NCBI GenBank assembly: GCA_017543165.1
Contig: JAFYGL010000299.1
Span: 1 to 11,955, forward strand
Source of the DNA: Victivallales bacterium
GTDB taxonomy: Bacteria > Verrucomicrobiota > Lentisphaeria > Oligosphaerales > Oligosphaeraceae
Reading direction: 5' to 3'
Length of the DNA stretch: 11,955 nucleotides
The notes under the pieces were generated by a model. The model was not told the DNA's origin. It saw nothing but the letters and a program-made list of their open reading frames with translations, and did no database searches. This document shows positions 6,724 to 11,955 of this stretch, one piece after another. The translations under genes were made by a program, and so were the position numbers. Position 1 is the first letter of the stretch. Each line of letters opens with the position of its first letter.

Positions 6724-8370
6724 CTACTGCCTTGACCAGAAATCGCTGTCAATCTGCCCTTCCAATGGCGCAGTCTTGCCTGCGCCAGCAGGCGTATCGC
6801 CTTCGAATGCGGGGACTTTATAGTATTTCCCGTCTTCTCGGCAGTAAACAGCAATTCCCCTGTAGTTTGCAGGCAACTGCACACGCGTACGGCTTCCTGG
6901 AAAAGCAAAGACAATGCTGTCCTCGAAAACCTTGTAGTTCGCAATCTCCTCTGTCTCTGGCACCTGGCAGATTCTTCCTTCAATCAAGCCATGAAGATAC
7001 GCCTGCAACAGGAACGGCACCTCCACCCAGAGGGGCTTTATCATCTCGGGCCTGATGCCAAGAATATTCTTTCCATTCGGCAGCTGCCCTGCACCCTCGA
7101 TTACCTCGGGCGCACGGCCAAAGGCACTGGCAGGGACAAAATAAACCGTTTCCGAAAATGCCTCGGCGGCCCCCACCAGGTCTGGTGCAATATCCAGCAG
7201 TTTCTGCCTGAGAAGGAATGACACGTTGGCAATGCACTGCATGTCAATGTAGTATTCCATTTTCTCCTCGTCATATCGGAGGTATGAATCCGCCTCGACA
7301 GGGAAGTCGAACGCATCCTTCAGCGCATCGAATTTGGCTATCACAATCACAAGAGGCTGCCTGTATTTCTCCCCAGAATGCAAACCAGTGAACTGCCTGA
7401 TGCGGCTAGTCATCTCATTGAACAAGGTGACCTGGTTCGCCGATTCAAGCTGCTGCACCTGCGGATCGTCCATCGAGCATTCACTTCTGAAACGCATGTC
7501 CTGCAATGGGTCGTACAGGAAAATTATGCCGTCCGAATAGATGAGATGCAAGGTCGCCAGATTGCTGGCAGTCTCCCGCCCTGGCTCGAAATGCTCGCCT
7601 GCATTGTCATAGAATACCACGTTGCGCTCCAGCATGTCCCGCTTCGTGCCATAGAGGGGATGCGTGGGCATTGGCGACAATGAAAATATGAATGGCCTTG
7701 GCAAATCCACCTGCACACCGTCCAAAAGCACCTGGTTGGAATATCCAACGCCCTGGAGTTCTGTCTTTGGCAGGGCTATTGCACGCTGTGGCTCCTTGCT
7801 GAGAAACAAGGTGCGCTCATAGCCGTTAAGCACACCGTTGAATTCGGGGTCCACATCAGTCATGTTGTACTCAAAGTATTTGGGAAGATACTTGCGGGCC
7901 TGCCATATCATCGACGTGAGAAAATAGGACTTGCCACTGGCGGGTGAACCCACTATGGAAAAAAACGAGGTGGGCAATTCAACCATGGTGTCCACGATCT
8001 TCAAATGGCAATGGGGACACGCCATCTCGGGACATTCATTGCCGCGGGCGTCTATGGCAAGTCCATTGGCGGAAAACCTCAGGGGCAGGAAACGGGACTG
8101 CGCCTCGGGACCAAGCACATTGTCCCCCATCAATTCTATGTGACGCGAGATGTAGTTTATCTCACGATAGTCAAAATAATGCCAGCAATGGGGACAGCGT
8201 ATCCACTTGGACACACTCTGGTTCAAAGGCTCGGCCATTATCTCGCCGCTTTTCTCATTTCTCCAGGCATAGAACTTGGAATTGCAGGTAGAACACTGCA
8301 GTTTGCGTCCTAGATAGTCGTCCCTTATCTCAAACTCTGTTTCACAGACTGGACAGTTTATTTTCAGCAT
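6724..8370 (-). CDS. Zinc-ribbon P-loop GTPase (DO-GTPase-like), 548 aa
   Basis: This is a P-loop GTPase with the G1 motif GSPASGKS (141-148), the G3 motif DNAG in VVFYDNAGEHF (255-258) and a G4-type AKFD in IVIAKFD (345-348), where the classical form is N/TKxD. Ahead of the domain are two Cys clusters. The first is C6-x2-C9 with C26-x2-C29, an MJ0042-type ribbon. The second is C59-x2-C62 with C118-x2-C121, split by about 55 residues. The layout resembles the DO-GTPases of predicted conflict systems, and the adjacent GAP1-N2-like gene supports this. No membrane segment is seen, so it is probably cytosolic and membrane-recruited through its partners. A C-terminal extension of about 100 residues is not recognised. 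The ATG at 8370 has no strong ribosome site. It is the first gene of the four-gene operon; no second GTPase is present in the window. Confidence 0.86.
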   Translation of the reverse strand: MLKINCPVCETEFEIRDDYLGRKLQCSTCNSKFYAWRNEKSGEIMAEPLNQSVSKWIRCPHCWHYFDYREINYISRHIELMGDNVLGPEAQSRFLPLRFSANGLAIDARGNECPEMACPHCHLKIVDTMVELPTSFFSIVGSPASGKSYFLTSMIWQARKYLPKYFEYNMTDVDPEFNGVLNGYERTLFLSKEPQRAIALPKTELQGVGYSNQVLLDGVQVDLPRPFIFSLSPMPTHPLYGTKRDMLERNVVFYDNAGEHFEPGRETASNLATLHLIYSDGIIFLYDPLQDMRFRSECSMDDPQVQQLESANQVTLFNEMTSRIRQFTGLHSGEKYRQPLVIVIAKFDALKDAFDFPVEADSYLRYDEEKMEYYIDMQCIANVSFLLRQKLLDIAPDLVGAAEAFSETVYFVPASAFGRAPEVIEGAGQLPNGKNILGIRPEMIKPLWVEVPFLLQAYLHGLIEGRICQVPETEEIANYKVFEDSIVFAFPGSRTRVQLPANYRGIAVYCREDGKYYKVPAFEGDTPAGAGKTAPLEGQIDSDFWSRQ

Positions 8371-8629
8371 ACATGTATCTTACCGCACTAGGACTAAAGG
8401 CAGACGCTTCAGCGAGCGGACTTCATGGACGCGGTGAATAAAGCCATAAAGGGCGGATATGAATGGTGTTTCATGCATACCTTCTGCTTCGCCCTATTGG
8501 CTGGCCTGGCGAACGTGAACTTAATTTCTGCAAGCAGTTACTTTGGCAAAGGGCATGCTCAGGTGCCGCAGAAATCCTGAATGGGCACAACACTTGTACA
8601 GCAACAGTCCCTTGCCTGCGAGTACAACT
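8371..8629. other. Non-coding region upstream of the GTPase operon, with two dyads
   Basis: This 259-base stretch separates the end of the prepilin-like gene from the first gene of the operon. I found no gene and no convincing -35/-10 pair on the minus strand. Two inverted repeats are visible: ATTTCTGC (8524-8531) with GCAGAAAT (8568-8575), and TTCGCC (8488-8493) with GGCGAA (8508-8513). Neither is followed by a T-tract. They could be regulatory sites or an mRNA leader structure for the operon, or a factor-dependent end of the prepilin transcript. Confidence 0.4.
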
Positions 8630-9388
8630 CTACCAGTCAAGCGGAAGCCACCAGAGCTTTAAATTCGAGGCTTCATTGAAGGGATAATGTATATAGGCAT
8701 TGAGACCTGTGGTCTGGTTTTCCCTGGCAATATTGATGTTGGTCTTTAAGGCCTCAGCATGGAAGTCGCCAAAGAGCACGTTGGAGGCGCCCTCGTGGCG
8801 AATGTCAACATTTCCAGTATTGCCAGTTGAAAAACTCCGTGACATCTGCCACCAGCCACGATCAAGTCCTGCACCGCGGAATGATTCTCCGACAATCAGC
8901 AACTGCGATGGATTCTTTGCATCAATTGTACGGCCCGATATAAATTTAACAAGTTTACCATTAAGGGTCACATCAGACTCCCTTCGCAAATCAGGATTCC
9001 AGCCGTACATGACATATTGCCATATTGAATTGTTTACATCAATGAATGTCGGGATGGCTCTCTTTGCAATATTGGGTGAAGTATCATCATTTCCAGTGAT
9101 ATGCCAGGAAGGGCAGGCGCAGAAACTTGGAGACATCGTCACAGATGCCAGGAAGTTTCCCCAAGTAAAGTGCGCAATACCGTCCGATGCATAATAAAAC
9201 GGATAGCAGTCATCGTAGGAATCTGCGTATAGAGCACAGCCTAGCCCCATCTGCTTCATGTTGTTGATGCAGGAAATTGAACGCGCCTTGGCTCTTGCCT
9301 TGCTCAATGCGGGCAGCAGCATGGCGGCGAGTATTGCGATTATCGCAATGACAACCAACAGTTCAATCAAAGTAAATCTTTTCTTCAT
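8630..9388 (-). CDS. Prepilin-type / type II secretion pseudopilin-like protein (252 aa)
   Basis: The N-terminus has the type IV prepilin signature ([12 protein letters not shown] followed by a hydrophobic helix to about residue 27), with Glu5 of the predicted mature protein present. The residue before the usual cleavage point is Arg rather than the canonical Gly. The rest resembles the DUF1559-like pilin proteins of Planctomycetes and Lentisphaerae. CINNMKQ follows the helix, and a C-terminal [16 protein letters not shown] matches the H-x9-DG type motif, with Phe in place of the Gly of DG. It should be membrane-inserted with its globular domain outside. The start is ATG 9388: an AAGGAG ribosome site (9395-9400) lies six bases upstream, whereas the TTG at 9394 touches that site and is unlikely. 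The gene is alone, with its own promoter (9442-9470), and transcribed away from fusA. Such proteins are highly multi-copy in Lentisphaerae, and the specific role is unknown. Confidence 0.88.
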   Translation of the reverse strand: MKKRFTLIELLVVIAIIAILAAMLLPALSKARAKARSISCINNMKQMGLGCALYADSYDDCYPFYYASDGIAHFTWGNFLASVTMSPSFCACPSWHITGNDDTSPNIAKRAIPTFIDVNNSIWQYVMYGWNPDLRRESDVTLNGKLVKFISGRTIDAKNPSQLLIVGESFRGAGLDRGWWQMSRSFSTGNTGNVDIRHEGASNVLFGDFHAEALKTNINIARENQTTGLNAYIHYPFNEASNLKLWWLPLDW

Positions 9389-9394
9389 TGTCAA

Positions 9395-9400
9395 CTCCTT
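9395..9400 (-). promoter_or_regulatory. Ribosome binding site fixing the prepilin start
   Basis: The minus strand reads AAGGAG, six bases before ATG 9388. An upstream in-frame TTG (9394) directly abuts this site and so cannot use it. Confidence 0.85.
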
Positions 9401-9441
9401 TTTGCTATTTCAAACAAATATATTTTCTCAGTATCAAGCAA

Positions 9442-9470
9442 ATTATACCCAAACTTTTGTATTTATGCAA
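9442..9470 (-). promoter_or_regulatory. Sigma-70-type promoter of the prepilin-like gene
   Basis: On the minus strand, TTGCAT (9465-9470) and a perfect TATAAT (9442-9447) are separated by exactly 17 bases. Predicted transcription starts near 9435, giving a leader of about 47 bases ending in the AAGGAG site. Confidence 0.75.
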
Positions 9471-9599
9471 TACATCATCTCATTTTTTTCACAGTTTTCC
9501 TACAAGTAACATAAAAGCTTTATGATATATGAGGGAATTTCAAAACTAGTGCTTCGTTGGTAAAAATCAAGGCAATGATGAATGGAGTTTTGGAGATGA

Positions 9600-9656
9600 T
9601 TTTTAGCGAATGGCTACGCGCATACTCTCGTATGCAAGGAGCCATTCACGTAAAAA
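9600..9656. repeat. 57-base imperfect hairpin upstream of fusA
   Basis: TTTTTA (9600-9605) pairs with TAAAAA (9651-9656), GAATGGCT (9608-9615) with AGCCATTC (9640-9647), and GCATA (9620-9624) with TATGC (9631-9635) around the loop CTCTCG. The T-run is on the 5' arm and the A-run on the 3' arm, which is the wrong way round for an intrinsic terminator on either strand. GATTTTTA (9598-9605) could alternatively pair with TAAAAATC (9561-9568). Confidence 0.65.
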
Positions 9657-9737
9657 CAGCCCAAAAGAACAATGCAGACTGCCTCGAAATTTTCCAACTA
9701 AGTACTAGCTCCTTTATTAGACTTTTTACCTCGCGCA

Positions 9738-9767
9738 TTGAAAAATGACGTAATTGTGCGATATTAT
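9738..9767 (+). promoter_or_regulatory. Sigma-70-type promoter of fusA
   Basis: TTGAAA (9738-9743) and TATTAT (9762-9767) are 18 bases apart. Transcription would begin near 9774, about 33 bases before the fusA start codon. This also argues against fusA starting at the upstream ATG 9738, which would lie inside the promoter. Confidence 0.65.
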
Positions 9768-9786
9768 ACGCAATTTTACACTTTTC

Positions 9787-9792
9787 AGGAGG
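9787..9792 (+). promoter_or_regulatory. fusA ribosome binding site with long spacing
   Basis: AGGAGG lies 14 bases before ATG 9807, longer than the usual 5-9. No in-frame ATG, GTG or TTG lies between, although an ATT codon (9804-9806) precedes the ATG. Family alignment of the N-terminus ([19 protein letters not shown]) supports ATG 9807. Confidence 0.65.
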
Positions 9793-9806
9793 AATTTTAT
9801 ACAATT

Positions 9807-11903
9807 ATGTCAAGGCAATATCCAATAAGCAAAGTCCGCAACATCGGCATCATGGCGCACATCGACGCAGGAAAGACGACCTGCACTGAGCGTGTGCTTT
9901 TCTATACGGGGCGCACCCACAAGCTTGGCGAGACGCACGATGGCGCGGCGGTGATGGACTTCATGGTCCAGGAACAGGAACGCGGCATAACAATCACATC
10001 CGCCGCAACCACCTGCATCTGGCGGGACCATCAAATCAATGTCATCGACACTCCTGGACACGTGGACTTCACCGTGGAGGTGGAGCGCTCCCTGCGAATC
10101 CTGGACGGGGCCATCGGCCTGTTCTGCGCAGTGGGAGGCGTGGAGCCACAGTCGGAAACCGTATGGCGCCAGGCGGAGAAATACCATGTGCCCTGCATCT
10201 GCTTCATCAACAAGATGGACCGCGTCGGCGCAGACTTCTTCAACGTGGTCAGCCAGATACGCGATGTGCTAGGCGCCAATGCCGTCCCCATCGCCCTTCC
10301 CATTGACCAGGGTCCAGACTTCAAGGGACTTATTGACCTGGTGAAGATGTGCATGGTGCAGTACATCGAAGACAAAAACGGCACCTATCCACAGGACACG
10401 CCATTGCCCGATGACCTTAAGGCATACGCCGAACCTTGGCGCAGGAAACTAATCGAGCACGTTGCGGAATGTGACGATGTTCTGCTGGAAAAGTACTTTG
10501 CGGACGAGGAGGTCACCGAAGCAGAACTCATTGCAGGCATACGCAAGGCCACCATTGAAAGGAAAATGTGCCCTGTCCTCTGCGGCTCAGCATTCAGAAA
10601 CAAGGGCATACAGCGCCTGCTGGACGCCGTGGTGGATTATCTGCCCAGCCCATTGGACGTGCCGCACGCCAGCGGCAAGGATGCCGACGGCGAGGATGTG
10701 GAGCGCATTTCATCGGATACGGACCCCACCGCTGCCCTGGCATTCAAGGTTGTGGCGGACAAGCATGTGGGCAAGCTCATCTATGTACGCGTCTATTCTG
10801 GAAAACTGACCGCTGGCACATACATCTACAATTCCAGCAAGGGCATCCAGCAGCGCATTGGCCGTCTTTTCAGGATGCACGCCAACCACAGGGAAAATGT
10901 GGACTGCCTTTGCGCAGGTGAAATCGGCGCGGCCATCGGCCTCAATGAAACCGTGACTGGAGACACTCTCTGCGACGAGGCAAACAAGATCAAACTGGAG
11001 GCAATCGACTTCCCGGCCCCTGTCATCAGCGTCGCAGTGCACCCGCTCAGCAGAGGCGACAGGGACAAACTGAGCAACGCCCTGGTCAAACTCGCGGAAG
11101 AAGACCCGACTTTCACAGTACATTTCGACCAGGAAACCAACGACACCATCATCTCTGGCATGGGCGAACTCCATCTGGAAATCATCGTGGACCGCATCCG
11201 CCGCGAATTCAACGTGGAGGTGGAAGTCGGCGCACCTGAAGTCGCATACAGGGAGACCTGCACACACGAAGTGGAGCACGAGGAACGCTACAGGAAACAG
11301 ACTGGCGGCCATGGCCAGTACGCACATGTCATCATAAAGATGGAACCTGGCGAAAAAGGCTCTGGCTACGTGTTCGAGAACCAGATCAGCGGCGGCAGCA
11401 TTCCCAAGGAATACTTCAATGCCATTGAAAAGGGTTTCAAGGACGCCATGGAACAAGGGCCCAAGGCAGGCTATCCAGTAGTTGATGTCAAAATCACCTT
11501 GCTTGACGGCTCCTACCATGAGGTGGACAGTTCGGAAATGGCGTTCCGCGTCTGCGCGGCGGCGGCATTCCGCGCCGCCTTCCTTAAGGCAAAGCCCATC
11601 CTGCTTGAGCCAATCATGAAACTCAACATCACCACGCCAGTGGAATACGCAGGCAGCATAACAGGCAACCTCTGCGCGCGCCGCGGGTGCATTCTGGGCA
11701 CGGATTCACTCAATTCAAAGGCACAACTCATCAAGGCAAGTTCGCCGCTTGCAAACATGTTCGGCTACACCAGCGAACTGCGCAATATGACACAGGGGCG
11801 CGCAGGCTTCAACATGCAGTTCGATTTCTACGAGCCCGTCCCCAACTCCCTGGCGGAAGAAATCATAGAAAAACGCCGCAAGGCCAGGCAGAACAAAGCT
11901 TAA
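9807..11903 (+). CDS. fusA: Elongation factor G (698 aa)
   Basis: EF-G is the translational GTPase that moves tRNAs and mRNA through the ribosome and helps recycle it. The length is normal. Seen motifs are G1 AHIDAGKT (17-24), switch I QERGITI (57-63), G3 DTPGH with the catalytic His (81-85) and G4 NKMD (135-138). They are followed by domain II and the domain IV signatures [11 protein letters not shown] and EVDSSEMAF, and the domain V end [17 protein letters not shown]. The N-terminal part is close to canonical EF-G1. The C-terminal segment near [17 protein letters not shown] is more divergent. The ATG at 9807 is chosen over an ATG 69 bases upstream because the latter lies in the promoter and adds residues unlike the family. 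Neighbours are not ribosomal protein genes, so fusA is not seen in a str operon here; only 52 bases follow the stop. Confidence 0.96.
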   Translation: MSRQYPISKVRNIGIMAHIDAGKTTCTERVLFYTGRTHKLGETHDGAAVMDFMVQEQERGITITSAATTCIWRDHQINVIDTPGHVDFTVEVERSLRILDGAIGLFCAVGGVEPQSETVWRQAEKYHVPCICFINKMDRVGADFFNVVSQIRDVLGANAVPIALPIDQGPDFKGLIDLVKMCMVQYIEDKNGTYPQDTPLPDDLKAYAEPWRRKLIEHVAECDDVLLEKYFADEEVTEAELIAGIRKATIERKMCPVLCGSAFRNKGIQRLLDAVVDYLPSPLDVPHASGKDADGEDVERISSDTDPTAALAFKVVADKHVGKLIYVRVYSGKLTAGTYIYNSSKGIQQRIGRLFRMHANHRENVDCLCAGEIGAAIGLNETVTGDTLCDEANKIKLEAIDFPAPVISVAVHPLSRGDRDKLSNALVKLAEEDPTFTVHFDQETNDTIISGMGELHLEIIVDRIRREFNVEVEVGAPEVAYRETCTHEVEHEERYRKQTGGHGQYAHVIIKMEPGEKGSGYVFENQISGGSIPKEYFNAIEKGFKDAMEQGPKAGYPVVDVKITLLDGSYHEVDSSEMAFRVCAAAAFRAAFLKAKPILLEPIMKLNITTPVEYAGSITGNLCARRGCILGTDSLNSKAQLIKASSPLANMFGYTSELRNMTQGRAGFNMQFDFYEPVPNSLAEEIIEKRRKARQNKA

Positions 11904-11914
11904 ATCCCGCCATT

Positions 11915-11940
11915 ATGTGGGCGCCGGGCGGCGCCCACAT
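11915..11940 (+). terminator. Strong GC-rich hairpin after fusA, no T-tract
   Basis: ATGTGGGCGCC (11915-11925) and GGCGCCCACAT (11930-11940) form a perfect 11-bp stem with a four-base loop, 11 bases after the fusA stop. The downstream bases (CTACTGCGATAAAAA) lack the T-run of a classical intrinsic terminator. It may end or stabilise the transcript with help from other factors. Confidence 0.5.
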
Positions 11941-11955
11941 CTACTGCGATAAAAA

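Larger units (their letters stand above)
9389..9806. other. 418-base divergent intergenic region between prepilin gene and fusA
   Basis: This region contains the minus-strand prepilin promoter, the plus-strand fusA promoter and, between them, a hairpin (9600-9656) that neither gene explains. A plus-strand reading frame at 9557-9748 has no ribosome site, no recognisable protein features and overlaps the hairpin and promoter, so it is not called. The stretch is AT-rich compared with the flanking genes. Confidence 0.6.

Noticed and set aside
9389..9394. TTG start for the prepilin gene at 9394
   Set aside because: It directly abuts the AAGGAG ribosome site; ATG 9388 has the proper six-base spacing and gives the usual MKKRFTLIE start.
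9600..9656. Bidirectional intrinsic terminator
   Set aside because: The T-run is on the 5' arm and the A-run on the 3' arm on both readings, the reverse of a terminator, and no convergent genes end here.
9738..9806. Extension of EF-G to an upstream in-frame ATG at 9738 (23 extra residues)
   Set aside because: The ATG lies inside the predicted promoter, has no ribosome site, and the extra residues do not match EF-G N-termini; AGGAGG and family alignment favour ATG 9807.
10710..11519. 269-codon open frame on the minus strand opposite fusA
   Set aside because: It is an antisense shadow of the conserved EF-G coding sequence with no independent support.

Overview
The window probably comes from a Lentisphaerae (Victivallis-like) bacterium or a close relative in the Planctomycetes-Verrucomicrobia-Chlamydiae group. 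This is inferred from three things: a prepilin-like protein of the kind abundant in Lentisphaerae ([12 protein letters not shown] start), a ParE-type topoisomerase start ([20 protein letters not shown]), and a GTPase operon whose GTPase and partner resemble families I associate with planctomycete-type and multicellular bacteria. No tRNA, rRNA, CRISPR array, insertion sequence or phage gene was seen.

Layout. Bases 1-290 hold the 5' end of a parE/gyrB-like gene on the minus strand. A small zinc-ribbon protein with an extremely acidic tail follows upstream (385-681, minus). Bases 682-945 are non-coding and dominated by a 75-base imperfect hairpin. From 8370 down to 946, all on the minus strand, lies a tight four-gene operon. 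In transcription order it encodes a zinc-ribbon GTPase (548 aa), a single-pass membrane protein with a GAP1-N2-like N-terminus and a C-terminal coiled coil (762 aa), a very large single-pass helical-repeat protein (1002 aa), and a small GYF_2-domain membrane protein with an acidic tail (145 aa). Gene gaps are 3, 23 and 16 bases. A prepilin-like gene (8630-9388, minus) and fusA for elongation factor G (9807-11903, plus) diverge from a 418-base intergenic region. That region carries a good promoter for each gene and an unexplained hairpin between them.

How it may work. The conserved parts of the four-gene operon suggest a membrane-bound GTPase module. The GTPase lacks a membrane segment and should be cytosolic. 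Its GAP1-N2-like partner, the large helical protein and the GYF_2 protein are each predicted to cross the membrane once. Charge distribution puts the adaptor domains of the GAP1-like and GYF_2 proteins inside and their coiled-coil, Cys-rich or acidic parts outside. GTPases of this type (called DO-GTPases) and GAP1 proteins have been proposed by comparative genomics to belong to NTP-dependent conflict or signalling systems. Here no toxin-like effector is visible, so a trans-envelope sensor or scaffold is an equally fair reading. This operon is the most interesting item in the window. The flanking genes (topoisomerase, EF-G) are housekeeping.
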